Under the pieces are notes generated by a model. It saw nothing but the letters and a program-made list of their open reading frames with translations, made no database searches and was not told the DNA's origin. Shown here in pieces: positions 18,367-29,868 of a stretch of 62,571 nucleotides of DNA. The stretch comes from Naegleria lovaniensis (lineage: Eukaryota; Heterolobosea; Eutetramitea; Acrasida; Naegleriidae). Where the stretch lies: the NCBI RefSeq assembly GCF_003324165.1, contig NW_025407892.1, positions 1-62,571 of the forward strand, written 5' to 3'. Each line of letters begins with the position of its first letter. Position 1 is the stretch's first letter. The translations under genes were made by a program, and so were the position numbers.

Positions 18367-21300
18367 CTACATGATCCAATTTAGCAAAACCAATAGCAGG
18401 GTGGACACAACAACCACAGACCATCCATGAGAAAGTTTTGCATTTCCACTCGAGACAGTTCTATTATGAGCCATACTACGTGAAGGTTCAACAGGTGGCA
18501 GAGGTGAAGAAGAACTCAATTCTGGAGGTAACACAGCAGTTCTCATTCCAAATGGATCATAGTCTGGATCTTGAGACACTTTGTTTCCACAAAATGTCGA
18601 ATCAGTCAAGTATGCAATTTCATTTGAGGTGATTGGAATGTGGGTAGGTTCTGGGGAGCCAGCTTCCTTAATGAAACGAATATTCTCGAAAATCATTTCG
18701 TAAAAGTTTGAGGTATGAGTCGATGCCAATTTGAACAACAATCTTGTGATATTGGCTTCGAGTTTGGAAGTAGTGGCAAGTTCTGCAAGCGGAATTCGAA
18801 CTCTTGAAAAACGAGTGTCATCAATCACATAATTGTCAATGTGCCTTGGCTGAATTGGATACGAGGGTAAATCGACAACGGCATTGTTCACTGTCTCTGA
18901 TGGATAAAGCACTAATTTGACAGCCCCTGTCAATGATTTAACATAAAATTCCAAATACTTGTACTGTGTTAAATCCACTCGTGCTGCATTCTTATCCACA
19001 CGATTCATAGCAACAGCACCGTTTTGGAATCCAACTCGTAAGGATGAAGTTCCACAACCATCTGCATGGACATGAGAAGAATTCAAATACGCAGTTCTCG
19101 AATCTAGAGCATGGCTAAAGACAGAATAGGTCCAAAGGGATTTAGTTTTCTCAAAATCTGTATAGACATCAATGGTTGGGCTCGATACAGCAGCACACAT
19201 ATCTACTTTAGCGATGGGTGATGGAAGAGAACATCCGTTTGTCTTTCCATTATTACACAACACCTGAGCTCTCAAATGGCCATTTGGATTTGCAAGAGAA
19301 GACACTTTAACAAACATTTCTCCTCTCAACAAGCTTACATAATCATTGTAACTCAAATCCACAATGAATCTTGCCACTGAATGAGGCGAGATGTAGTATG
19401 GGACTTTAAGGAAGCGCTTTTCTTGACCTTCATTTCCAAATCCAACCTCAATTTCTGTGGCAGTTCCTACCAAGTCGTGATGCACGACAAAATCCATTTG
19501 TAATCGATCTGGTGATGTGAAGGCAAAGACTACACCACTTCCTTGTTTTGGTACGAATTTCACAGGAGAGACTAATGATTGCTGACAGCTTTGAAGAATT
19601 CCAGCATAACGCTCTTCCTTGTTGTACATCTTATGGAAGAGGTTTGCATTTGGTGGAAGCTCGAATGAGGATGGAGAACACTTATCATTGGGACATGAGG
19701 CATCAATCGTCACTTGTGAAAAATCAGAAATTGGATCTGTTTTCATAGAGGTTGGATCGAATTTTGCAATTTAGATCTAAAGTTATAAGGATCATGAACA
19801 CAAAACATACCTGTGAAATTCCAATTTTCTCTATAATATTTTCCATAATCAGGTCTATTTTGCATTTTGATGAATAAATGCTCTGACTTTTCATCAAAGA
19901 AATACTTCATTGGGTCATTCATGATCTCTTCCATGGAATTTCCTTTTTGCATTGTGGTGGGGTTACCAAATCTTGATTTTGTTATGGTGAAAGTTGTTCC
20001 TTTTGCGTATTGCACGGACATGACCAGCCAGTCATTGAGGGCTGTTCCTTGATGAATAAACTTGAGCGCTCTTGGAGTTGGTGTATTATGGACCCATCTC
20101 ACTGTATAAAATCCTCTATTAATTAAATTTACATCCATAATGAACTCAATGACTCCATTCGAGCGACTGATCGAAGCACCATTGCCAACAGTCTCTCTGT
20201 TTCTCACCATGTCAATATATCGAATTCTAGGAACTCTCTTCAATGGATCTGCAACGTCAGGATAAGGCACACCATTGGAACCGGTGGTATCACTTCCGGT
20301 AATATTTGGATTCACAGTCACAATTTGAGAGTATCCTTCAGCAAAGAGAGGACACATTCCTCCTTGCCATTCCTGTTTGAAAATACACTCTTTAAAAGCA
20401 ACAACCGAATCATTACTAATGAGCCAACCACCTGATTTGAATTTCACAGGATCCACAGATTTGATAGAATTATCAGTCACGAGAATGACCGAACCCTTAT
20501 TACCATCGTAATCTCCATTCAGTAAGAAAAATTCATTGGCATTGATGAACTTTAAATTTTGATAACGGTTTCTGTTCGTAGGTGGCATGAAAGACTCATA
20601 TAATTCTGCATGTTAAAGAAAATTCACGTACCTTGATTCATGTTTGAAAGGAGCATTCGATAAAGCACCCAAAGCACCAGCTGGCATGCTTGGAGTCGAA
20701 GTAAAATTGATAAAAGTAATCGAGTCGAGAACTTGTGGACCACCATTATCATAGGTCTCAAATCCTTTGGTGATTTGATCTGCCATGGCATATGGAATGG
20801 ATCGTGTTCTACCATCTGTATCAAGTCCTGGACGCATGGATTTCAAATCTCCAACATTTTCTGAATCGCCAATTAAGGTTGAATCGAAAATTCCAACAGG
20901 TCCCTAAAGATTTTAACAAAAAAAGTAACATGGAATAAAAACCAATAATGATGTAATATACACAAATACCTACTGGTGGACATCCCATTTGAATTCTATT
21001 ATCACTAGCGATAATGTTTGAAAACAACACTGGACCTCCTTCGGACCAAATTCCATATCTTCGATTCTTATACGAAATTACACGTTTGAAATAAGCCACG
21101 ACCGGCTTTCCAAAGGGATCTGCAGGTCGATACAAGGCTGCTTCAGTCTTACCATTTGGCATGACCATATCATCGATATGAATACCTTTTAGGACCAATC
21201 ATATGCATTCAACATGAATACAAAATGATAAAATTGGCTGATGAAAAGACTTACCATTTTGATTTCCGCTGTGAGCAATGTTATCTTCGAATACTTTCAA

Positions 21301-23158
21301 AGGAATGGTTCTTGGAGTCATGAGTGGATTATTGGCATATTTCGAGGAACTCAATCCCGTTGGTTTTAATGGCATTGAAAACCAATAATTGAACTATTTT
21401 GCCGAGATGATGAATAACATGAGAGAATTAATCAATTATTATTCATCTCAATATGACATCATCTTCTAAATAACAACTAAAACGTACCTTTGAACCAACG
21501 GCACTATTTCCAATCCATGTATTATTTGGATTAGTAATCCAAAACACGCTCACATCTGCGTCAGAGGGGAGGATCTGAGTTGGATCGTTATTACCAACAG
21601 CAATCGGATCAATACCCAAATTTCTATATTATGATCGTTTTTTCAACAATGATTGAATGATTTCATGGAAAAAAGAAAATGGTACCAATTATGATGCATG
21701 GAATAGGTCAGAAAAATCATTACATGAGCAATTATACGTACTTGATGAATTTGTTTCCCATTTCACCACCATCTTCTAAAAAGAATTGATGTCCCACATT
21801 CTTGTAGCATACATTTCCTTGAATCAAAATATTATTCGAGTCATGAATGACCACACATCTCTGGAAACCATGATGAACTACGGACGACTTGATATAATAC
21901 GAATCATTTTCTGGAGCTTTATCGCCAAGGATGTGCCAATGGATGGCATATCTTCCCATGAAACCTCTTTGACCCATTCGTGTCATTTCAATACCTTCTA
22001 AGGTTGCTTTTTCAACGACACGAATCATCATGTGACCACCAAATGAATCTTTCACCGAGTTGGCATCTCCCTGAAACACAATGTTTCGATTCAAAACTCC
22101 AACTTCAGCTTTCATGTGAGCATTACCCCAATGAGTGTAATTCAGAGGTTTGTTTAACACGAGCGTTGAACCACCATCCAGAACGCTCACCACTGTACAT
22201 GTTCAGATCAACAATGATCATCGCGTAACAAATGTCAGTGATGTTTAAACCAGTGGTGAATCAAACATGTGTTGACTTTAAAAACTTACCTGTTCTCTCT
22301 TCAGTTTGAGCAGGAAAAGGAACACCATTCATCCATCCTAAACCTTCAGAGTATGGCACCTTTCTAGTCTCTACCAACTCTCCATAATCTGTATTGGCGA
22401 TCACGAGAGAGTCTCCTACTTTCCATGAGGTCTTTTCGGTTAACTTGATCACATTCTCTCCGTCCTTGACAGTCTTTGCCAGGAATGTCCATGTAGGTGT
22501 TGGAACTTGTCCATGGATTTGAACCATAGATCCACTTTGAAAGACAATTCCCTTAGAACCTGTTTCATTGGTGATCGTATCCACAATACATGAAGTTTGG
22601 ACATCCGCCAGTATTAATGTCGTGTGTGACCAATTTAGGAATGTGGTCATGCAATGATGTGACCATTCATAACATTTGTTAAAAAGCATGAAACAACAAG
22701 TACAACTTACCACCAGGTGTGTTATCATATGGATCCACTCCAATCACGTCGTCTGCTGTTCGGTTACCATAAAACGTGACCACAATTTTGTGTTGGATTG
22801 GACATGAAGGAGAACCCATAATGAAGGAAGCACCAGACGCCACTCGAATCCATTCAACATCAAGAGCGATATCAGCCACATCATTGAATACAAGGGAAGC
22901 ACCGCTCAAGACCTGAATGGATCTCAATTTCACACCAGGAGACTTGTCCACAAGTGTTCGTTGAGTAATAGTCAAATCTGCATTCAGCACATTGTAATTG
23001 GGGAGAGTTGAGAATTTGATAAGCCCTGAATCCAGGTGAGGACACGAGGATTGTGCATGGGTCATGCTGGCCATCCACAGGACATGCATGAAGACACACA
23101 TGCCAATGGATAGTAGTAACGATGACATGTAAAGGTTGGGAATAACCTCTACTTTCAT
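18367..23158 (-). CDS. GPI-anchored G8-domain / right-handed beta-helix surface protein (9 exons)
   Basis: Spliced by hand into nine exons: 23158-22711, 22559-22290, 22192-21742, 21623-21488, 21393-21255, 21185-20974, 20903-20632, 20571-19811, 19736-18367. They sum to 4059 nt, 1352 residues. Most donors are GTAAGT, GTACGT or GTATGT; exon 6 uses GTAGGT. The order is: signal peptide (~1-36); G8 domain with VEWIRVASGASFIMGS and later GIVFQSGSMVQIHG; beta-helix (PbH1-type) core with YAIHWHILGD and NNILIQGNVCYKNVGHQFFL; a CHRD-like segment (NPNGHLRAQVLC); a jelly-roll, carbohydrate-binding-like segment; Ser/Pro stalk; and a C-terminal hydrophobic tail (WSVVVVSTLLLVLLNWIM) typical of GPI attachment. 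G8/PbH1 proteins such as CEMIP act on or bind polysaccharides. The role here is inferred as cell-surface glycan binding or cleavage. The junctions at exons 7/8 and 8/9 remove an in-frame TAA and an apparent frameshift. Confidence 0.85.
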
Positions 23159-23497
23159 GTTTTGGATTGGTTTTTTTTTTGATGAATCTCACAGCTGTGC
23201 CTGACTTGAAGCCTCTTAAACGAGAACTAGTTGATTGGTGATTGGTGCTAGGTTTTTCCAAAGAAATTAGGAGCTTGGACTTTTCGAACCAACAAGAAAG
23301 CGCTAGTGCAGGTAGTAACACACATTGAAGAAATCATTAAATGGATTGCTCGTTTCCTTGGAATTTGGAAGGCTTACTGAAGCACACACAGCCAAACTTG
23401 TTGTACCAAGGATAAAGTTGGAAATCTCTGAGTGGTGTTACAACTATTTGTTGTTAAATTAATTGTGACAGCTGGCTTGAATGTATTCGCTAATTTC
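23159..23497. other. Intergenic / promoter region of the G8 gene
   Basis: About 340 bp with no convincing coding sequence. An open frame continues upstream of the G8 start in another phase but has no family resemblance. Confidence 0.4.
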
Positions 23498-24622
23498 CTA
23501 TTTGTAAATTTGTACTTGACAACCAGATGAATTGCATACAAGAAGCTCTCCAGATATTTCATTGAGACACAAACTTTTGATGTCGTGAAATTGGTCTCGA
23601 CCTGATCCCTTGGAACCGAATGATTTTACAACGTGACCATCCAACGTAAATATTTGAATTCGATGTAACTTTGAATCTCCTACAATTACGTGGTTTGATG
23701 TTTTGTCAAATACCAAAGAAGTAGGACAAAGAACTTCTCCAACTTCTTTTCCATTCGATCCAAATTGTCTGATAAATTCCAATGAAACATGTTGCTCCAA
23801 AATATAATGTTTGAATACTCTAATTGTACCATCAGAAAAGAATTAAATAATTACAATATCGTCTTTTGCAAGATCGATTGCAAAAGGAACATTTGTAAAT
23901 TGAATTTTGTGAAGAAATTCACCATTTTCTGAATTCAAAATTTTCAGACAGCTCTCTCCAAAATCACAGCCCATTACTCTCTTAAGTGCAGTATTCACAA
24001 CAAATGCTTGCATACTGCAATTAGTGGTTTTCCAAATAAATCCGCTTGAATGAATTGAATTCCTTTCCTCATCATCCCTCAATGATTTTGCTTTCAAAAA
24101 GAGCTCTAAATCATATTTCATTAACATAACTATTGATCCATTTCTACACATCAAATATAAGGCATCTCTTTGTTTTTCATAATTTTTTTCAATATACATT
24201 CGAGTAGGAAAATCGCTCGGAGCGTCGATGTATGCTTTAGGAGAGTAATTCATTAAATCACATACGAGCAATTGATGAGTGAGAAAGTCAGTGATTAAAA
24301 TACATTGGTGATTGTAACTGATTTTGACATCATACGGAAATTCTAGATACGCATGCGTTTCGAAATTGTTTTGAAAATCGTTCTGTGATGATTCTACTGT
24401 TGTCCCGATTGAATGAACCCAATCAAAATTTGTAGAAAAACCTCGTGATAACCATCGAGTTCCTGCTTCCATCTTGTTCTTGAGTTTAATAAACAAGGAA
24501 TTATTTGCTAGTAGTTGACCATGGGTTAAAAAATCAATTAACATTAGGTTCGTTTCATTTTCATTTGTTTCTGAGAGTAACGTGTCTTCTCGTGATCTTT
24601 TGTGCCTCCTAACTCCTTTCAT
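23498..24622 (-). pseudogene. Beta-propeller (NHL-like) protein interrupted by an in-frame stop
   Basis: The reading frame opens at ATG 24622 and runs in one frame to 23498, except for a TAA at 23845-23843. Both sides are clearly coding and colinear with the intact paralog at 52396-53535. Matching blocks are ETHAYLEFPYDVKISYNHQC against QPFDVKISYNHEYI, and SGELLVCNSSGCQVQIYK against SGELLVCERGANRIRIYQ. The paralog reads through smoothly at the equivalent point (NHYLIVGGWKKIEFF). No GT-AG intron removes the stop in phase; the nearest candidate would be ~35 nt and shifts frame. The protein repeats resemble NHL/beta-propeller blades with unknown ligand. It may be a recent nonsense pseudogene, a truncated 259-residue product, or a base-call error. 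Confidence 0.7.
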
Positions 24623-24783
24623 ACGAAGGTCCAAGCTAACATACGTAAGGAAAGTAGATGCATGAGATTAAATCATGCCTTTTTTTTTGTTTGATAGATT
24701 CGTTATTGACCTTTTTATATGAACACGAAGTAGAATGGTTAGGTTCACAAACTAGTACCTCCATTTCAATCAACATCCATTTC
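24623..24783. other. Spacer before the repeat cluster
   Basis: AT-rich DNA upstream of the broken propeller gene. An ATG at 24660 begins an open frame into the repeat cluster, which I regard as chance. Confidence 0.4.
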
Positions 24784-25318
24784 GCACCTTACACTCAAGT
24801 GTCAAATACAAATAGCACCTTACACTCAAGTGTCAAATACAAATCACACTTCATTCATTTGGCACTCAAGTGTCAAATGAAAACAGCACTGACACTAAGT
24901 GTAAGGTGTAAGGTGCCAAAATATAACAACTCGATTATTTGAACCACTGCCTCACAACGCTTCACCTTAGAAAATGAGCGTGAGTCTATTCTTCCCTCCA
25001 TAAACTAAATTTCGTAGATGATCATTTGGTATTGTCGTTGTCAGACGAATTGTCCAAAAATTGCGTTCGTGATACTCGATGATGATTGTGTAGTGAAGAG
25101 AATTTTGAGGCCCGTTGCTCACAACCGTGAAGACGGAGGTTTGTAATTTCAAAATAATATTTAAATAAATTAAAAAATATACAGGTGCTGATGACACTCG
25201 GCACTCAAGTGTCAGGTGCTGTTTGCATTTGGCACTCCAGTGTTAAGTGCTATTTGTATCTCCTTTTTGGGACTACGTGCCATTGCAAACGGCACTAAAG
25301 TGTAAGGTGTAAGGTGCT
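24784..25318. repeat. Palindromic short-repeat cluster, MITE-like
   Basis: The cluster begins with two tandem 31-bp units (24784-24814 and 24815-24845) starting GCACCTTACACTCAAGTGTC. A third partial unit lies at 24861-24884. The left block ends at 24897-24916 and the right block at 25298-25317 with the same 19-mer AGTGTAAGGTGTAAGGTGC. The outer ends, GCACCTTACAC and GTGTAAGGTGC, are inverted. The 12-mer ACTCAAGTGTCA occurs at 24793, 24824, 24864 and 25203. About 280 bp of unique DNA lies between the two blocks. No target duplication is obvious. It could be a non-autonomous element or a regulatory array. Confidence 0.7.
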
Positions 25319-25809
25319 AAAAGGTATGTCCTCTCTTCTCGTTGCATTTTTAAATGAAAAAGCGCGAAGAGAAGGATGCATCCGTATTCTAAGCAAATGC
25401 AATGACGTTGATGTAAGATTACAAAGTTTGCATCATCACAATGTAAAAAAAATAATAATGTTCAGTAAGGCTTGGCAAAACAGAAGACAGATTCCGTCTG
25501 AATGAGAATTGAGAGTTCAATTCTAAAAAACTTGATCCTCTCGGAGAAGGTTACACGTGTCCGTGATGAAAACGGTTGAATTCCATCATTTTCCGAGAGA
25601 GGTGTTGTGGTATTTACCTGAAGTACAAATTCAAATTTATTAATAATCATTGGACTCTCAATCATTTAGAAGGAAATTTAGAAAGTTGGAAAAATTTGTG
25701 AGCACCTTCATCACGCACACCGGAGCATGATTCTTTTCCGTTGCAGCAACTCCATTTCAACACCAAGTATTGTTAAACAAATTGAACAACAACCTCTCAC
25801 AGTGCAAAG
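25319..25809. other. Intergenic region upstream of membrane-protein gene
   Basis: About 490 bp of AT-rich sequence after the repeat cluster. Only short ORFs without recognisable similarity are present. Confidence 0.4.
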
Positions 25810-27483
25810 ATGATACCGGCGTCGTTTCGTTGCACGAACAGAATTTCAACTATTGCAATTTTGGCTTCGTTGATGATCATTGCAATTTTTGGAAAAATTG
25901 AATTTGTGGCGTCATCATTGGCAACAAAACATCATGCTGATGGATTGCAAACGAACTCTCCATCGTCAACCCTAAATTCCAATTGTCAGATATCTGTGGC
26001 TGATCGTTACGAGACAGCATGGAATGATTTCATTCCCTTTTCAACTTTGGAAAATAACAATTCATCTCCTATTGTGAATGGAACAAGAGATTCCTTTTTA
26101 GATGAATGGGTCTGGCCCATTGTTCAATCTCTCTATTTCAATTCATTCATGAGCGGATTATTTGCGGGAGTTATTGCAATTCTTGTGACGGTGATTATCG
26201 AAAAATTTGGACCTCAAATCGGTGGAGTGATTGGAACATTGCCAACCACCATTGTACCTGCTGCTATTGGGTTTGTTATTGAGGCAAATAAGCGAAATTT
26301 GGAGTGGGAAGAGAAAAAGCATGTATTGGTTCAGCAATTTTTTGTCATACCTTGGGCTCTTTTTTGCAACGGCTTGTTCTTACTTGTGTGGAAGGTATTT
26401 CCTGACATGTTTGAAAAGCTTAAATCACTACTTTGGAAAGATAAGAAAATAACAACAGAATCAATAGAATCAATTGAGAAAATGAAAGAAACTCCCACAA
26501 AAGAGTCACTTGAAACAACTCATGAATTGTCTGTTCAAGATGAAACTAGTTTCGAATCAACGGTAGTCGACAATGATGAATTACCAGTACCCTCGCCCTC
26601 GGAGATGAAAGAAGTCGAAGAAGATTTATCACGCGAGTCAACGAAAGAAAATTTATTGCAACCCTCAGAAGTGATTCATAGTTCAGGAATGAGCCAAGAT
26701 AATTCACACCATGATGTAGCCAATGGTGTGGCAGAAGCTTCAGAAACAGTAGTACAAGCAGAAGTACAGATACAACCCCACAGTAGGAGATATGTTATTT
26801 TGAAAATGTGTCTTGTGATATTTCTGTCACTGTTGGTTTGGTTCGTTCTTGCAAGTGTTTTTGTTATCATTACTCGAACGGTGACATTGTCTGATGAAGT
26901 ATTGATTGGATTGGGTTGCTCTTTTTATGTTCTCTTGTTGATCATTAGCATTCCATTCAATTGGACCATCACCATTCCAAAAAACCCCATACCACCCAAA
27001 AAAGCAGCATGGTGGATGATTTTATCAAGAGGAATTTTTGCATTTATCATTATTGCAATTTCTGTTATCTTGAGTGGATTGAAATTAACCATTATTTCTG
27101 GGCTACTTACAGCATTCCCTGCTATTTTTCTGACTGCCATGGTGACACTATGGCTCACTCAGGTAAGCAAGAACATACATCATGGTTCATAATTTATATT
27201 TTACCCAAAATGAAACGACAAATGAAATGGTTGAAAAACAATTCCATAGGGAGAGCAAGCAAGTGTTCGTGCTGCCTCTGCCATGATGTTAGGCTCCACA
27301 AGTATTCCAGTGTTTGCCATTTCTGCATGTGTAGCATTGCTATACATGAACATGTTTGTAGCCATCGCTGTCGCGTATGTGGCAAGTGTGGCTTTCGGTA
27401 GTGTTCCTGCCTATGCATTCTTGTGGTGGCGGAAGAGAGTTGCTGTAAAGAAAAACTTACTGGCCTCGCCACAGAAATTGTAA
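25810..27483 (+). CDS. Polytopic membrane protein with two internally similar halves
   Basis: Two exons, 25810-27162 and 27250-27483, joined in phase 0 across an 87-bp intron (CAG|GTAAGC ... CATAG|GGA). The product is 528 residues. An N-terminal signal or anchor helix is followed by membrane segments LFAGVIAILVTVIIEKFG and GVIGTLPTTIVPAAIGFV, then a helix near WALFCNGLFLLVW. A ~120-residue acidic, Ser/Thr-rich cytosolic-like loop separates these from a second helix set containing LTIISGLLTAFPAIFLTAMV and MLGSTSIPVFAISACVALL. The 'G.iGTLPtTIVPAA' and 'sGLLTAFPAIFLTAM' blocks look like repeats of one unit, as in small inverted-repeat transporters. The substrate is unknown and the family is not recognised with confidence. 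Confidence 0.75.
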
Positions 27484-27734
27484 GAATTTGACATTTGTCA
27501 GAAGAGAATTTAACACTCATCATAACGAAAATTAAGGGTCTTAATATCTGCACGATCAAAATGGCCGCTTGCTTGGATTAATTTCCTAAATTCTCTCTAA
27601 ACATATGAGGCAATCTTGGATGCACGATACATTTTTAAATAAAATCTAATTAATAATAAATATCATTTTACTTCCAAATAATGCAAGTAATGATGTGTTA
27701 AATTTTAATTCTTGCGCTGAATGATTCATCACGT

Positions 27735-28139
27735 TTACATCAACTTTCCAGACATAATTCTACTCATCACCCAAGCCAAAGATGAACCTGCAAAGAAGAA
27801 CATTGGACTAGCATTCACGAAGGACATGGTTTTGAAATATCCAAATTCCAACAAGGCATGTCCTAAAGCAATAGCAAATGCACATAAATTCATGTAATGC
27901 ATTGGAAGTGATTGTGGATATAAAGCCAAGATTAAACAAGCACAAATACTTCCTCCGGTCCAATTTGCAAACATTCTTCCAAATAACGGATCCAGTGGTT
28001 CCTTCTTTTTAGAATACACATTCTTGGTAATAATTTGTGGTCGGATGTATCCCGTTACAATAGAAAAGCCTCGGAAGAGAGCCACAAACGTTAGCCAATA
28101 TGAAAAATATTTGTCGTTGTGAATCAGCGATGCGTCCAT
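27735..28139 (-). CDS. erg28: ERG28 family sterol-biosynthesis scaffold protein
   Basis: 134 residues from ATG 28139, close to the usual 135-150. ERG28 is an ER membrane protein that tethers the C-4 demethylation enzymes of sterol synthesis. Family landmarks are KYFSYWLTFVALFRGFS at the start, PLFGRMFANWTGGSICACL, the core helix CAFAIALGHALLEFGYF (family pattern 'FaiAl.HF..E...y.t'), and the closing SPMFFFAGSSLAWVM. Four hydrophobic segments fit the family topology. An open frame extends 24 codons upstream but without ATG, so 28139 is chosen. It lies tail-to-tail with the membrane-protein gene (251 bp between stops). Confidence 0.85.
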   Translation of the reverse strand: MDASLIHNDKYFSYWLTFVALFRGFSIVTGYIRPQIITKNVYSKKKEPLDPLFGRMFANWTGGSICACLILALYPQSLPMHYMNLCAFAIALGHALLEFGYFKTMSFVNASPMFFFAGSSLAWVMSRIMSGKLM

Positions 28140-28632
28140 TTTTTTTGTGTGACGTGGTGTGCAAAGAGCGACGACTTGAATTATGAAACTGAGCGGAAAC
28201 TTTATCCTCAAGCTTTCATATTCACACTAATTCGAAAATTGCTGTTGAAGCAATTGAGCAAGTCTTTGTCTTGCATTCTTGTTTCCTTGCAGTGCTGCTT
28301 GCTCATGCCATTCTCAAATGTTTCATACCTCATGGTACTAGACCTTGTTCATAGATATTCAAATGTCTGTTCTGGGCAGCTTTTTCTATCCAACAAAATG
28401 AAGATAATCGTATGTCTTAATGAATTCATAATTGTTGCCCATGAACAACACTGTTGTTGAATAATCATACAATTTGTTTCTCATTTCTAGTAACCTTTTA
28501 TTTAAAGAGCTCGAGCAAGCATGACGCACAATATTCTTTTTCGTCACACATCATATGTTCGACGTACCTTGTCCGTTCTTCATGTTTCAATTTTCTAACA
28601 ATGCTCGAACTTTGTCATATGTTACCATTCGA
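28140..28632. other. Intergenic region, nothing identified
   Basis: About 490 bp between two minus-strand genes. The open frames present start with non-ATG codons and show no domain resemblance. Confidence 0.4.
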
Positions 28633-29868
28633 TCAGCTCAAACTCACCAACTGCACTGCACACTTTTTGTTATAATAACCATTCAAGAGATGTGAATTCA
28701 AGCAGAAAAAGAAGGAAATTCCACATGTCGCCAACGTGAAGCAATTCACCACACAGTGCTTGTAGAAGAGCTTGGCGAGTGAACCTGAAAAGCCCAATTT
28801 CATTTCATAGAGAGGTAAATACGAGTCATTGCTAGTTTTTGTTGCTCCACTTGGATCGCTATTACTATTCGATCGAATGACATCTTGACCTAGAACTGGG
28901 TAGTCACATTTGTAAATGGGTGTTGGTTCTTGTGATGACTCATCTTGCACAGACGTGTTGTTGCAGCTGTTTCTACTAGTATTCTGTTTGAGTAATGGTT
29001 GTGCCAATGTTGGAGGAAGTACCATAAATCTACCTTTTCCTAGATACATTTTTCCTAGAGAGTGGTACATCCAAAAGTAATCAGCGAAAGGACTTGTGAT
29101 ACCCAGCGTGAGTATGGAAAGGAGTTTTAACAGGAAATAAATGAGTTCGTTCTTAAAGCCCATGTGAATGTTGAAAATTCGAAGTTCTCCCTTGTAGTCA
29201 TGTGGATGGGGTTGCCACACGACAAACTCATTGAGAGGAACTGGAAAGATGTCAGCTTTTGAATGCTTGAGAAGTATTTTTCGAGGTCTATCAACCTCTC
29301 CCCATGATAGTCTCATGTCAATCACGCTATAGAAGTGTGTATGCATGACCCCCATGAAATACCAAATTCCACATGTTAATATTGAGAGTAGAAGATTCCA
29401 CATGTATGTTATTTTCACTCGATGACCATCTGTCGAATTATATACAATTTTTCGATTTCCAATTCTTAAACTATCCACAATAAGCGATATTTCCCAGTTC
29501 TTGAGAGCCACATCGAGAATGCCTAGCGTCAAAATGCCTAGAATTCTCACAAAAATCAAGGTTATACGATGCTTTTTCGGTAAAATATCATTCTGTACAT
29601 GATGCTCTGCATTGAGTTGATGAAAGTTAAATTCTTGCTTGGTAAGAGGTGGAAATGAAGAGTGCTTTCTCAATGACTTGTTGCTACCATTACTACTACT
29701 GCTACTATGCTTGAGCTTATAGCTAGCCCTTTCGGGGTGTGGAATTGTTGACGTACTGGCAACATTTGTCGCACCGTTATAATTGCCATTCTTGTCACCT
29801 GCCAACGTGATCATGCCTATGGGAGAAGTAGGTGTGCCGTGAAATGAGGGTGATGAAGAGGCAGACAT
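28633..29868 (-). CDS. DUF898-like multi-pass membrane protein
   Basis: 411 residues from ATG 29868. A Ser/Asn-rich N-terminus (~1-95) precedes four or five membrane segments: FVRILGILTLGILDVALK, WNLLLSILTCGIWYFMGV, LLKLLSILTLGITSPFAD, and a C-terminal CVVNCFTLATCGISFFFC. The repeated 'iLtlGI..P/W' phrase, followed by a short polar segment such as YFWMYHSLGKMYLGKGRF, resembles the DUF898 (YjgN-like) repeat, where a helix ending LGIy.PW is followed by an 'r...h..i.g..f' strand. This assignment is by eye. Function in that family is not established. A Ser/Asn-rich loop (~300-360) separates the last segments. Confidence 0.65.
   Translation of the reverse strand: MSASSSPSFHGTPTSPIGMITLAGDKNGNYNGATNVASTSTIPHPERASYKLKHSSSSSNGSNKSLRKHSSFPPLTKQEFNFHQLNAEHHVQNDILPKKHRITLIFVRILGILTLGILDVALKNWEISLIVDSLRIGNRKIVYNSTDGHRVKITYMWNLLLSILTCGIWYFMGVMHTHFYSVIDMRLSWGEVDRPRKILLKHSKADIFPVPLNEFVVWQPHPHDYKGELRIFNIHMGFKNELIYFLLKLLSILTLGITSPFADYFWMYHSLGKMYLGKGRFMVLPPTLAQPLLKQNTSRNSCNNTSVQDESSQEPTPIYKCDYPVLGQDVIRSNSNSDPSGATKTSNDSYLPLYEMKLGFSGSLAKLFYKHCVVNCFTLATCGISFFFCLNSHLLNGYYNKKCAVQLVSLS

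Noticed and set aside
19737-19810. Apparent frameshift (stop overlapping an ATG) in the G8 gene
   Set aside because: A 74-bp GT-AG intron (ACAG|GTATGT ... AAACAG|AT) joins the frames in phase, and all exons then sum to a multiple of three.
20572-20631. In-frame TAA between G8 exons 7 and 8
   Set aside because: It is removed by a 60-bp intron (AAG|GTACGT ... GAACAG|A) in phase 2.
24784-25318. CRISPR-like array
   Set aside because: Repeats are irregular, palindromic and without spacers of constant length, in a eukaryotic chromosome; no cas-like gene is present.
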